From positions 610,260 to 674,259 of the forward strand of contig NZ_JAAKGP010000001.1 in the NCBI RefSeq assembly GCF_011043545.1: a DNA stretch of 64,000 bases. Direction: 5' to 3'. The DNA comes from Rhodobacter sp. SGA-6-6. Its GTDB lineage: Bacteria > Pseudomonadota > Alphaproteobacteria > Rhodobacterales > Rhodobacteraceae. Position 1 is the first letter of the stretch. Each line of letters opens with the position of its first letter. The notes under the pieces are model-generated. The model worked only from the letters and a program-made list of their open reading frames with translations, had not been told where the DNA came from and made no database searches. This document shows, in pieces, positions 35,039-44,092 of this stretch. The position numbers and the translations under genes were made by a program.

Positions 35039-35292
35039 GCCGCGCCCTCCCCCGTCCGCACCACCATCCCGGCGCTGACCGGCGTCAGGCAGGAGCGGCG
35101 GCGGAGGCCGTCCACCTCGACCATGCACTCGAAGCAGAGGCCCATGCCGCAGAACATCCCCCGCGGCGCCTTGTCCTTCGGGCTGAACCGAAGGGCGGGA
35201 TCCACCGCGGTCAGCACCTGCGCCAGCGGCTGGCCTACGGGGGCGCTGACCTCGCGGCCATTCAGCCGGATCAGGACGGTCTCCGCGCTCAT
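35035..35292 (-). CDS. Small (2Fe-2S)-binding protein, HcnA/opine oxidase gamma-like subunit
   Basis: A protein of 85 residues with ATGA overlaps on both sides. Plant-type [2Fe-2S] cysteines are at CGMGLCFEC (C-x4-C-x2-C) followed by a fourth in RRRSCLTP. The preceding GMF and the short length match HcnA and the gamma subunit of three-component amino acid/opine dehydrogenases. It transfers electrons between the two flavin subunits encoded on either side. Confidence 0.92.
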   Translation of the reverse strand: MSAETVLIRLNGREVSAPVGQPLAQVLTAVDPALRFSPKDKAPRGMFCGMGLCFECMVEVDGLRRRSCLTPVSAGMVVRTGEGAA

Positions 35293-36470
35293 GCCGCATC
35301 CCTCTGTGCAAAGCGCATCGGCGCGTAGAAGCGCGCGGCCAGCGCGGCCAGATCCTCGGGCAATCCGCCGGCGCCGGTGACGGCGGCGACCAGGTGGTCG
35401 GCCAGCATCAGCGCCCGGCAATAGCCCGAGCCGTTGTCGCCGGCGGCGACATGCAGGCCGGGCAGCGGCAGGCTGCCGGCAAGGAAGCGGGAATCCGGCG
35501 TCACCCCCTCGAACCGCACCCAGGACCGCAAGAGCGGCTGTGCCGCCAGCGAGGGGAACAGCATCAGCAGCGTCTCGATGCTTTCCAGCACGAAACCGGG
35601 CGGGACCTCGTGGATATGGTCCTGCGCGCCTTCGGGCGGATCGAAGGGGGCGGTGACGGTGTTGAACAGCACCTGCCCGGAGGCCGCCTGCTGGATCTGG
35701 GTATAGCCGCTGTCGACACCGCCCGCCCGCTCGCAGGCCGAGATCACCCGGCGGATGGTGCCGGGGGGCTGGCGCATCGAGGCCAGGCATTGCGCCTGCC
35801 GCGGGCGGATCGGCAGGACGATCCCGGCCATCGCCGCCAGCCGCGCCGTCCAGGGACCGCCGGTGAGAACGACATGGGGGGCGGAGACCGCGCCGCACGA
35901 GGTCTCCACCCCGGCGATCCGGCCGCCGTCGATCCGAAGGGCGGTCACCGGGGTATTCGCCACAGCGGTGGCCCCGGCCTCTCGCGCAAGGCGCAGCACG
36001 GTGCGCAGGCCGAGGAAGGGATTCACCGTGGCGGTATCGGGCGCCCAGGTGGCGCCGATCAGCGGGCCGGTCATCAGCGGCTCGCGCTCGCGCGCTTCTT
36101 CCGGCGTGAGCAGCGCCACCTCGGCGCCGAGCGCCTGTTCCCGCGCCACCCAGTCGGCGCCGACCGCGCGGTCCTCGGGGTGCAGGATGTAGCAGAGTTT
36201 GCCCTGGCGGTTGTATTCAAAGGGGTTGCCGGTCGCCTCGGCCAGATCGGACCAGAGCTGCCCGGCATGGCGCAGCAGCGGATATTCCTCGATCCCGTGC
36301 ATATGGGTGCCGATGGCCGCAAGGCTGGCCCCGGTGACCGCGCCGCCGAAGGCCCGGGCCTCCAGCAGCAGCGGCTTCATCCCCGTCCGCGCCAAGGCCC
36401 GCGCCGTGGCCGCGCCGAGGATGCCCCCGCCGACCACCACAGCATCGGCGCTGTGCGGCAGGTCCGTCAT
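35289..36470 (-). CDS. FAD-dependent D-amino acid/glycine oxidase family subunit, HcnC/opine oxidase subunit B-like
   Basis: A protein of 393 residues. The N-terminal FAD motif is AVVVGGGILGAATARALART near residue 10, and the C-terminal FAD/substrate region is HVAAGDNGSGYCRALMLAD near residues 345-363. The DAO fold is complete. With the [2Fe-2S] and alpha-like subunits it forms an HcnABC-type dehydrogenase that oxidises the C-N bond of glycine, an opine or a cyclic D-amino acid. Cyanide production is unlikely in this catabolic setting; opine, N-alkyl amino acid or D-hydroxyproline oxidation are better candidates. No proline racemase is present nearby to settle the choice. Confidence 0.9.
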   Translation of the reverse strand: MTDLPHSADAVVVGGGILGAATARALARTGMKPLLLEARAFGGAVTGASLAAIGTHMHGIEEYPLLRHAGQLWSDLAEATGNPFEYNRQGKLCYILHPEDRAVGADWVAREQALGAEVALLTPEEAREREPLMTGPLIGATWAPDTATVNPFLGLRTVLRLAREAGATAVANTPVTALRIDGGRIAGVETSCGAVSAPHVVLTGGPWTARLAAMAGIVLPIRPRQAQCLASMRQPPGTIRRVISACERAGGVDSGYTQIQQAASGQVLFNTVTAPFDPPEGAQDHIHEVPPGFVLESIETLLMLFPSLAAQPLLRSWVRFEGVTPDSRFLAGSLPLPGLHVAAGDNGSGYCRALMLADHLVAAVTGAGGLPEDLAALAARFYAPMRFAQRDAA

Positions 36471-37399
36471 CAGACGGCCCAGTCCCTGCGGCGGAAGGCG
36501 GCCGGGGCGGCCTTCCAGAAGCGGTCGTCCAGCACGCCCGCGGTGGCGGCTTCATGCCCTTCCACCTCGCGGATGGCGCGGGTGGCGGCGGCCAGATGCG
36601 CCGGATCGGGGCAGCCGAGGCCATGGGTCAGCGTCGCCCCGGTCAGCGACAGCGCGCGGATGTCGGCCAGTTGCCGGGCATGTTCCGCACGCGGGACATC
36701 GGGGCGGGCGCGCAGGCAGGCGGCGATGGCGCGGTCGGGGTCGTCGAAGGCGATGGTCCAGCCTTCCAGCACGGCATCGACCACGGCCTGCACGACTTCG
36801 GGCTTCTCGGCCACCAGCGCCGCATCGGCGACCAGCCCGTCTTTCAGCACCGACCGCCCGGTGTCGCGGCCGGAGAACACCACCAGGTCGCCGGGCGGCA
36901 CTTCCGCCTCGACTTGGTGCAATTCGTGGTAGGAGGTCATCTGGCCCGAAGCGATCTCGCCCCGCAGGAAGGGGCCGACGGTATCGGGCATCTGCACCCG
37001 CTCCACCGCGCCCGCCGCGACACCCGCGCCGGCCAGCAGCCAGCGGAACTCCAGATCCTCGCCGCCCGGCCAGACGCCGACGCTTTTCCCCGCCAGATCG
37101 GCCAGCGCGTTCACGCCGGAGGACCGCCGCGCCGGATAGACCAGCGGGCTGACCTGCTGCACCGTCATCAGCCAGCGCAGCCTTTCCGGCGCGGCGCTTT
37201 CCAGAATATGCGCCGGGCTCGCCACCGCCATCTCGGACACGCCGGTCAGGATCGAGGCGACGTGCTTGCAGGAGAAATCCAGCCCCTCGCAGCGGATTTC
37301 CACCCCCTTGCCGCGGGCCAGCCCCAGTTCCTCGGCCAGAAGATAGCCGGCGAACTGCGCCTGCTTGTGCCACAGGAGTCGGATGCGGATGGTAGTCAT
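36470..37399 (-). CDS. NMT1/THI5-like protein without signal peptide
   Basis: A protein of 309 residues. The start at 37399 has GGGAGG five bases upstream; a longer frame to 37459 has no site and no better signal. The NMT1/SsuA-like periplasmic binding fold is clear: LLWHKQAQFAGYLLAEELGL near the start, ILTGVSEMAVASPAHILES, SVGVWPGGEDLEFRWLLAGAGV and PEVVQAVVDAVLEGW. Unlike the next gene's product it has no hydrophobic leader, so it should stay in the cytosol. It is a divergent paralogue of the neighbouring binding protein. It could be a cytosolic ligand-handling or THI5-type enzyme, but the CCCFC motif of yeast THI5 is absent. Confidence 0.8.
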   Translation of the reverse strand: MTTIRIRLLWHKQAQFAGYLLAEELGLARGKGVEIRCEGLDFSCKHVASILTGVSEMAVASPAHILESAAPERLRWLMTVQQVSPLVYPARRSSGVNALADLAGKSVGVWPGGEDLEFRWLLAGAGVAAGAVERVQMPDTVGPFLRGEIASGQMTSYHELHQVEAEVPPGDLVVFSGRDTGRSVLKDGLVADAALVAEKPEVVQAVVDAVLEGWTIAFDDPDRAIAACLRARPDVPRAEHARQLADIRALSLTGATLTHGLGCPDPAHLAAATRAIREVEGHEAATAGVLDDRFWKAAPAAFRRRDWAV

Positions 37400-37420
37400 G
37401 TCTGCCTCCCGGATCGAGGG

Positions 37421-37445
37421 GCCGCGCGCCGGGGCGGCGCGCGGC
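37421..37445 (-). other. Intercistronic GC-rich hairpin after ABC binding-protein gene
   Basis: Perfect 10-bp arms GCCGCGCGCC / GGCGCGCGGC with a five-base loop, 11 bases after the stop of the periplasmic binding-protein gene on the minus strand. No T run follows, so mRNA stabilisation or partial attenuation is more likely than full termination. Confidence 0.5.
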
Positions 37446-37455
37446 GGTCGTTGGT

Positions 37456-38460
37456 TCACTCGCAGAGGATGGTGCGATAGTCGGCCGGGGCCGCGTCGAC
37501 GAAGCTGTTGGTGTAGCCCGTGGACAGGTCGATGGGCTGGTCGATCAGCCCGGCGCCCAGCAGGATCTCCTGCGCCAGTTCCCAGCTTTCCAGCCGGGTC
37601 TCGCCGAATTTCCCCTCAAGGGTCGGACCGGCGCAGGCGATGTCGCGCATCTGCTTGATCTGTTCGACCTGGAAGTCCTTGTCGAGTTCCGAGTTGTATT
37701 TCACCACGATCTCGGCGGCGGCCTCGGGGTCGGCGAAGGCTTCCTTCCAGCCGCGCAGGCTGGCGTTGACCACCGCCTGCACGGTTTCGGGATGCTCGGC
37801 GATCTGCGCCTCGGTGGTGAAGAGCCCGCCCGAGATGAACTCGGCCCCCGCCTCGCCCGCGTCGAGATAGACCAGGTCCTCGGGCTTGAAGCCGTTCTGG
37901 TAGACCAGCAGCAGTTCGTTGTAGCGGGTGACCTGCATCACCTCGTATTCGCCGTTCAGCCAGGCGATGATGTCGTAGCCTTGGCTGATCGTCGTCACCT
38001 CGGCCGGATCGACGCCGGCCTTCTTCAGCATGGCCATGAACTCGTGCTCGTCGCCGCCGAACCACAGGCCGACCGAATGGCCGGCCATGTCGGCGACCGA
38101 GGCGATGCCGCTGTCCTTGCGGGCGACATAGGTGGTGGCCGACTTCTGGCCCCACTGGCTGACCATCACCAGCGGCACGCCGTTGGCGCGGGCGGCGATC
38201 ACCTGGTTGGGATGGCCGATGCCGAAGGTGTCGACCCCGGTCGCCACCATGACGGTGGGCTTCAGGTCCGGGCCGGCAGGTTGCAGCAGGAAGTCCCCGA
38301 CCCCCGCTTCCTTGTAGTAGCCCTTCTCCAGCGCGACGATGGGGCCGGCGAACTGGCCCTGCAGCACCCATTCGAGCCGCATGGATTCGGCCATGGCGGT
38401 CGCCGATCCGGTCATCAAGAGCAAGGCTGCCAAACCGGATTTCAGAAAAGTCCTGGTCAT
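37456..38460 (-). CDS. NMT1/SsuA-like ABC transporter substrate-binding protein
   Basis: A protein of 334 residues with a Sec signal peptide (MTRTFLKSGLAALLLMTGSA, cleavage after AMA near residue 24). The mature protein shows the NMT1/TauA-type fold: RLEWVLQGQFAGPIVALEKGYYKEAG, VATGVDTFGIGHPNQVI, HSVGLWFGGDEHEFMAML and PETVQAVVNASLRGW. It serves the permease and ATPase encoded just upstream in the operon. Relatives bind pyrimidine precursors, sulfonates, riboflavin or nitriles. It is followed by a strong intercistronic hairpin. Confidence 0.92.
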   Translation of the reverse strand: MTRTFLKSGLAALLLMTGSATAMAESMRLEWVLQGQFAGPIVALEKGYYKEAGVGDFLLQPAGPDLKPTVMVATGVDTFGIGHPNQVIAARANGVPLVMVSQWGQKSATTYVARKDSGIASVADMAGHSVGLWFGGDEHEFMAMLKKAGVDPAEVTTISQGYDIIAWLNGEYEVMQVTRYNELLLVYQNGFKPEDLVYLDAGEAGAEFISGGLFTTEAQIAEHPETVQAVVNASLRGWKEAFADPEAAAEIVVKYNSELDKDFQVEQIKQMRDIACAGPTLEGKFGETRLESWELAQEILLGAGLIDQPIDLSTGYTNSFVDAAPADYRTILCE

Positions 38461-38523
38461 CTTTCACTCCTTGTTGGGGGTTGATGCCCGGGTTTTCGCC
38501 CCGGATCGTTTTACGGGTCTTGT

Positions 38524-39310
38524 TCAGCGCGTCTCGTCGACCGAGGCGTGCCAGCGCACGAACAGCCGTTCCAGCGCGGCGATCACCAGGAAGAACAGGA
38601 TGCCCATCAGCGCCGAAATCAGCATCGCCGCCCAGAGCCGCGGCATCGCCATCGAGCGGTAGGCGGTCATCACCACGAAGCCGAGGCCGCGGTCGGCCTG
38701 CACGAACTCGGCGACGATGGCGCCGATCACCGAGAAGGTGACGTTCAGCTTCAGCCCGACGAAGACATAAGGCAGCGCGCCCGGCAGCCGCATCTTCCAG
38801 AACCGCTGCCAAGGGGTGGCGGCGGCGATGTGGAACACGTCCATCACCACCCGGTCGTAGCTTTGCAGCCCCTTCATCATGTTCAGCGCCAGCGGGAAGA
38901 ACGACAGGAAGGCCGTCACCGCCACTTTCGAGGCCATGCCGTGGCCGAACCAGATGATGATGATCGGGGCGATGGCCACCACCGGAATTGTGTTGGCGGC
39001 AATGATGAAGGGCAGGAAGCCGCGTTCCAGAAAGCGCGAATAGGCGAAGCCGGTGCCGAGGACCGCGCCGAGCGCCGAGCCGATGACGAAGCCGGTCACC
39101 GCCTCGAACATGGTGATGCCGGTGTGGAAGGCCAGCGCGGCGGAATTGGTGGTCACCGCCAGCCAGATCGCCGAGGGCGCCGGCAGGATATAGGGCGCAA
39201 TCTCCAGCGCCCGGCAGGCCAGTTCCCAGACCACCAGCAGCCCGATCAGCAGCGCGGCCGGGGGCCAGGCCTGGTCGAAGGCGCGTCTCGACAGGGTGTT
39301 CGCCGCCAGG

Positions 39311-39318
<8 letters not shown>
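38524..39318 (-). CDS. ABC transporter permease, SsuC/TauC type
   Basis: A protein of 264 residues. The ATG at 39318 is preferred because AAAGG lies eight bases upstream; ATGs at 39324 and 39336 are in frame. Six membrane segments are evident, with the coupling loop AAATPWQRFWKMRLPGALPYVFVGLK near residues 167-192. This is the inner-membrane subunit of a taurine/sulfonate/pyrimidine-type importer. It overlaps the end of the ATPase gene by eight bases. Confidence 0.92.
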
Positions 39319-40091
<773 letters not shown>

Positions 40092-40099
<8 letters not shown>

Positions 40100-41606
40100 A
40101 CCGCTTGCCCCCTGCGAACCAGTCGCCGAAGTCCTGCGCGGTGCGCAGGGTGACCGATCCCTTGATCAGATAGCTTTTCAGCGCGTCCCAGCCGTTCTCG
40201 TGGCCATAGCCGCTGTCGCCCGAGCCGCCCCAGATCGAGCGCGGGTCGTTCTTGTGATGGTCGTTGATCCAGACCACCCCGGCCTTCAGCCGCGCCACCG
40301 TGCGGTGCGCCAGCAGGATGTCGCGGGTCCAGACCGAGGCGCCCAGGGCGAAGGGGCCAGCGTTGGCCAGCGCGACCGCCTCGTCCTCGGTGTCGAAGGC
40401 GGTCAGGCTGATGACCGGGCCGAAGACTTCTTCGCGGAACAGCGTCATTTCCGGCGTCACGTCGGCGAAGACGGTCGGCGGCACGAAGAAGCCGGCCGCC
40501 AACTCCGGCGGCAGGGTGCGCGGGGTGCCGCCGGCGATCAGCCTTGCGCCCTCGGCCTTCGCCTTGTCGATATGGCCCAGGCAGCGGTCGCGCGACGCGG
40601 CAGAGATCACCGGGCCGATGTTGGTCACCGGGTCGGCGGGGTCGCCTTGGGTCAGGCGTTCGACCCGCTCTGCCAACTTGCGGCAGAAAGCGTCGTAGAT
40701 GCCGCGCTGGACCAGGATGCGGCTGCCGGAAACGCAGGTCTGCCCGGCGGCAACGAAGCCGGCGAACAGGGTGCCGGCGACGGCCTCGTCCAGATCGGCG
40801 CTGTCGTAGACGATCAGCGGAGTCTTGCCGCCCAGTTCCAACGTGCAGGGCACCAGTCGCTCGGCCGCCGCCGCGGCAACCCGCCGCCCGGTGGCGGTGC
40901 CGCCGGTCAGGTCGATATGGGCGACCTCCGGGTGGGCCACCAGCGCCGCGCCGGCCTCGGCCCCGCCGGTGACCACGTTGATCACCCCGGGCGGGATGCC
41001 GGCTTCGGCGGCCCATGCGCTCAGCAGCAGCGGCGTCACCGGCGCCAGTTCGGAAGGCTTTATCACCACGGCATTCCCCGCCGCCAGTGCCGCCGACAGC
41101 TTCTTTACCAGGATCAGGATCGGATGGTTCCAGGGCGTCAGCAGGGCGCAGACGCCATGCGGGCGATAGCGGGTCCAGGTCAGGAAGCCGCCCTTCACCT
41201 GGTTCGAGCCGCCCTCCAGCCCCAGGACGATGCCGGCGAAGTATTCCAGCCATTCGGGAATGCGCGCCATCTGCGCCCGCATCTCGCGGATCGGCCGGCC
41301 GGTGATCGCGGATTCCAGCGCCGCCAGGTCCGCCATCCGCTCCCGCAGCAGCGCCGCCAGCGCCCGCAGCAGCCGCGCCCTTTCGTCGGGGTCGGTCGCC
41401 GCCCATCCCGGCGCGGCCGCAGAGGCCGCGCGCACCGCCCGGTCCACATCCGCGGCGGAGCCCTCCGGCACGCTCCAGCGCACCGCACCCGTGGCCGGGT
41501 CGAAGACCCTGCGCCGCGCCGTCCCTTCCGGCGCGGACCATACGCCCGCGATGTGGTGCGGGAAGTCCTGGCGGACCGCAGGGTCGGTGACGGGGAAGAA
41601 CGCCAT
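40092..41606 (-). CDS. NAD(P)-dependent aldehyde dehydrogenase (betaine-aldehyde dehydrogenase-like)
   Basis: A protein of 504 residues. Catalytic motifs: LELGGKTPLIVYDSADLDEAV with the general-base glutamate, and AAGQTCVSGSRILVQ with the nucleophilic cysteine. The cofactor region contains LTPWNHPILILVKKLSAALAAGN, and FREEVFGPVISLTAF lies near the C-terminus. It oxidises an aldehyde to an acid in the cytosol. Second in the long operon, it probably handles the aldehyde produced by the dehydrogenase or aminotransferase encoded downstream. It starts 10 bp after the SDR stop. Confidence 0.93.
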
Positions 41607-41616
41607 CGCCCCGCCC

Positions 41617-42399
41617 TCAGATGATCGAGGAGCGCGAGGCGATGCCGCCGTCGACGGTGAAGATCGCCCCGGTGGTGTAGCCCGAGCGGTCCGAGGCCAG
41701 GAAGGCCATCAGGTCGGCGATCTCGCGCACCTTGGCCGGGCGCTTCAGCGGATAGGTCGCCAGCAGTTCCTCCCAGCGGGATTCGTCGCCATACCAGTCC
41801 ACCGCCCGGCGCTTCAGCAGCTTGTAGATCCGGCTGGTGTCCACCGGGCCCGGATTGACGCCGACCACGCGGATGTTGTCGTCCAGGCTGCGGCCGCCCA
41901 GGGCGCGGGTGAAGGCCATCAGGCTGGCGTTGCCGGTGGTGCCGGCGATGTAATCGGCGTCGTAGCGCTCGCCGGCATTGCCGATGTCGTTGATGATGAC
42001 ACCGCCGCCGGCCGCCTTCATCCGGCTGTAGTAGGTCCGGCACATGTTGATGTAGCCGTAGACCTTCAGCTCCCAGTTGGCGCGCCAGGTCTCGTCGGTG
42101 GTGGAGAAGAGGTTGCCGCCCGGGATCACCCCGGCGTTGTTGATCAGCACGTCGACGTCGCCGACCGTCGCGGCCAGCCGCTCGGGCGCGCCCTTCTCGT
42201 TCAGGTCCATCGGCCAGACCGAGACCGTCGCGCCATGGGCCTTGCGCAGCCGGCCGGCGATGGCCTCCAGCTTGTCGGCCGACCGCGCCGTCAGGTGCAG
42301 GATGGCGCCTTCCTCGGCGAAGACCTCGGCGATGCCCTCGCCGATGCCCTGCGATGCGCCGGTGATCAATACCCGCCGGCCCCGAAGACCAAGGTCCAT
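41617..42399 (-). CDS. SDR family oxidoreductase with altered catalytic motif
   Basis: A protein of 260 residues. The cofactor motif ITGASQGIGEGIAEVF and the structural INNAG are intact. At the active site the usual Y-x3-K is not found: the region reads DADYIAGTTGNASLMAFTRALG, with asparagine or threonine where lysine is expected. The C-terminal VDTSRIYK segment has the usual position of the substrate loop. It is the first gene of the 15-kb operon and faces the GntR regulator. It may be a dehydrogenase with a different proton relay, or a lyase or isomerase using the SDR fold. Confidence 0.88.
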   Translation of the reverse strand: MDLGLRGRRVLITGASQGIGEGIAEVFAEEGAILHLTARSADKLEAIAGRLRKAHGATVSVWPMDLNEKGAPERLAATVGDVDVLINNAGVIPGGNLFSTTDETWRANWELKVYGYINMCRTYYSRMKAAGGGVIINDIGNAGERYDADYIAGTTGNASLMAFTRALGGRSLDDNIRVVGVNPGPVDTSRIYKLLKRRAVDWYGDESRWEELLATYPLKRPAKVREIADLMAFLASDRSGYTTGAIFTVDGGIASRSSII

Positions 42400-42483
42400 G
42401 TCTCGCTCCCTTTTCCGCCGCCGGATTGGCGTTCCGGCCGTTTTCCGATTCTGCTATCAAATGTGAGCATGGCGCATAACGTG

Positions 42484-42491
42484 TGTATACA
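42484..42491. promoter_or_regulatory. Candidate GntR operator TGTATACA
   Basis: A perfect eight-base palindrome, TGTATACA, lies in the 194-bp divergent region between the SDR and GntR genes. The TGTATACA core is common in operators of FCD-type GntR regulators, and the adjacent gene encodes one. Confidence 0.45.
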
Positions 42492-42515
42492 GTAAATCTC
42501 GTCCCGGTATCAGTT

Positions 42516-42532
42516 TGCACATAATTTGTGCA
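42516..42532. promoter_or_regulatory. Inverted repeat TGCACA-N5-TGTGCA, second candidate operator
   Basis: Perfect six-base arms with a five-base spacer, 62 bp upstream of the GntR start and 25 bp from the TGTATACA palindrome. It is AT-rich relative to its surroundings and probably overlaps the promoter of the GntR gene. Confidence 0.4.
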
Positions 42533-42593
42533 TACTCTGCCGCGATCCAGCCGGAGCTGCCTGTTATGTAGGCGCATCCGGGGAAAGGAACCG

Positions 42594-43286
42594 ATGTCGC
42601 AGATCAGTTCACCCGAGCCTGCCGCCAAGGAGACGGGCCGCAGCCGGACCCAAGCCGAGCGAATCACCGCCGAGATGGAGGCCGAGATCGTCCGCGGCGA
42701 CCTCGTCCCCGGCCAGAAGCTGGACGAGGTGGCCATCGCGCAGCGCTACAACGCCTCGCGCACCCCGGTGCGCGAGGCGCTGCGGGCGCTGGCGGTCAGC
42801 GGTCTCGTCACCCACGAGCCGCGGGTCGGCGCCATCGTTGCCCGCCCGACGGTCAGCAATGTGGTGGAGCTGTTCGAGCTGGTGGGAGAGCTGGAGGGCG
42901 TGGCGATCCGGCTGGCCTGCGAACGGATGACCGAATTCCACCGCGCCCGGATCGAAACCGCCTATCAGGCCTGCCGCCGCCAGGCGACCAGCGACGCTGC
43001 CGAGACTTATCTGTCCGCCAACGACGCCTTCCACGGCGCGATCCACGACGCCGCCGACAACCGGGCGCTGAAGTCCGAGATCGGCCAGATCAACCGCCGC
43101 CTCGGCCCCTACCGCCGCTTCATCACCTTCCTGCCCGGCCGCCGCGAAAGCGCCGAGCGCGAGCACGAAATCCTCGCCGAGGCCCTCTTCGCCGGCGACG
43201 GCGCCCGGGCCAGCGCGGCGATGCGCGAGCATGTGAAGGTGCTGGCCGAGGATTCCCTGCTGCTGGCCCGCAGCCTGCAGCTTTGA
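42594..43286 (+). CDS. GntR family transcriptional regulator (FCD subfamily)
   Basis: A protein of 230 residues from the ATG at 42594, with GGGAAAGGAA just upstream; a longer frame from 42528 lacks such a site and runs through the operator region. The winged helix reads LDEVAIAQRYNASRTPVREALRALAVSGLV at about residues 44-73, followed by HEPRVGAIVARPT. The FCD ligand domain has the metal/ligand residues in SANDAFHGAIHDAADN and EHEILAEALFAGD. It is divergent from the 15-kb minus-strand operon and is its probable regulator. The ligand is likely a small carboxylate, the usual effector for this subfamily. Confidence 0.92.
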   Translation: MSQISSPEPAAKETGRSRTQAERITAEMEAEIVRGDLVPGQKLDEVAIAQRYNASRTPVREALRALAVSGLVTHEPRVGAIVARPTVSNVVELFELVGELEGVAIRLACERMTEFHRARIETAYQACRRQATSDAAETYLSANDAFHGAIHDAADNRALKSEIGQINRRLGPYRRFITFLPGRRESAEREHEILAEALFAGDGARASAAMREHVKVLAEDSLLLARSLQL

Positions 43287-43309
43287 TCGGCGTTCGGGAT
43301 CCGGCAGAC

Positions 43310-43326
43310 TTGATAACTGTTATCAA
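43310..43326. promoter_or_regulatory. Perfect palindrome upstream of parDE
   Basis: TTGATAAC-T-GTTATCAA has eight-base arms around one central base, 38 bp upstream of the ParD start. ParD-type antitoxins bind such palindromes to repress their own operon, so this is a likely autoregulatory operator overlapping the promoter. Confidence 0.6.
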
Positions 43327-43364
43327 CGCTGCCATGGTTTCTCCGAGGAACCAGAGGGGAAGCC

Positions 43365-43622
43365 ATGATCAGCGCAGACCTTGGGCCACAGCTTGAAAGC
43401 TTCGTGGCGAAGCTGGTCGAGACCGGCAGATACAATTCCAAGAGCGAGGTCCTGCGCGAGGGCATCCGCCTGATCCAGGAACGCGAGGCCCGGCTTGCGG
43501 TGCTGGACCAGGCCCTGGCGCGCGGACTGGCCGATGCCGAATCGGGCCGGGTGCAGCCGGCGGCCGATGTCTTCGCCCGGCTGGAAGCGAAGTATCGGGC
43601 GGCCGGTCCCGCCGGGGAATGA
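43365..43622 (+). CDS. parD: ParD-like type II antitoxin (ribbon-helix-helix)
   Basis: A protein of 85 residues preceded by GAGGGGAAGCC. The N-terminal ribbon-helix-helix is visible in ISADLGPQLESFVAKLV and GRYNSKSEVLREGIRLIQERE, matching the ParD/CC2985 antitoxin family. The C-terminal half (VQPAADVFARLEAKY) would wrap the toxin. The stop overlaps the parE start (ATGA), the standard antitoxin-first arrangement. Confidence 0.92.
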   Translation: MISADLGPQLESFVAKLVETGRYNSKSEVLREGIRLIQEREARLAVLDQALARGLADAESGRVQPAADVFARLEAKYRAAGPAGE

Positions 43623-43918
43623 TCGTCGAACTCACCGCTGCGGCCGAGGCGGACTTGGAGGCAATCGGCGACTACATCGCCCGCGACAACCCCATGCGTG
43701 CGCTCTCTTTCGTGCAGGAGCTTTACCGCTGCTGTATGGAACTGGCCGAGATGCCGAAAGCCTGGCCGGTCATGCCGCGGTATGAACACCACGGCATTCG
43801 CCGCCGGGTGCAGGGGCGGTATCTGATCTTCTACCGCATCGGAGAGGACAGGATCACCATCCTGCATGTCCTGAACGGCGCCATGGACGTCGAGGCGGTG
43901 CTGTTTCCCGAAGGCTGA
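43619..43918 (+). CDS. parE: ParE/RelE family toxin
   Basis: A protein of 99 residues. ParE-family features: LTAAAEADLEAIGDYIARDNP at the N-terminus, followed by FVQELYRCCMELAEMPKAWPVM, the RRRVQGRYLIFYRI strand pair and a C-terminal ILHVLNGAMDVEAVLF. ParE toxins poison DNA gyrase, while RelE-type relatives cleave mRNA; this sequence is closer to ParE. It is translationally coupled to the antitoxin and followed after 12 bp by a hairpin. Confidence 0.92.
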   Translation: MIVELTAAAEADLEAIGDYIARDNPMRALSFVQELYRCCMELAEMPKAWPVMPRYEHHGIRRRVQGRYLIFYRIGEDRITILHVLNGAMDVEAVLFPEG

Positions 43919-43930
43919 TTGACGGAAAAC

Positions 43931-43960
43931 GGAGGGCCCCGCACCCCTACGGGACCCTCC
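43931..43960. terminator. Hairpin downstream of parE
   Basis: Arms GGAGGGCCCCG and CGGGACCCTCC pair over 11 positions with one mismatch around an eight-base loop. No T run follows on the plus strand; on the minus strand GTTTTCC follows. It may end parDE transcription and also serve the opposing MFS gene. Confidence 0.4.
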
Positions 43961-44000
43961 ATCCACCCCACATGCCACCCCGCATGTGTCTGAAAAGGTC

Positions 44001-44023
44001 CCGGGCGGTTCTGCCCTGCCCGG
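44001..44023 (-). terminator. Hairpin downstream of MFS gene
   Basis: Arms CCGGGC and GCCCGG around an 11-base loop; on the minus strand the stem is followed by a short stretch ending CCTTTTC. It lies 70 bp after the MFS stop and is a moderate terminator candidate. The region 43919-44092 otherwise holds no gene. Confidence 0.35.
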
Positions 44024-44092
44024 TCTTAATACAGGGAATCGCCCCGGCAGGGCAAAGGCCGAGTGCCGGGGATTTTAGCCGAATGCCCCGGA

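Noticed and set aside
33581..36470. Hydrogen cyanide synthase (hcnABC) as the literal function
   Set aside because: Subunit design matches, but HcnABC-like proteins are more often opine, amino acid or D-hydroxyproline dehydrogenases. The catabolic and transport neighbours favour the latter.
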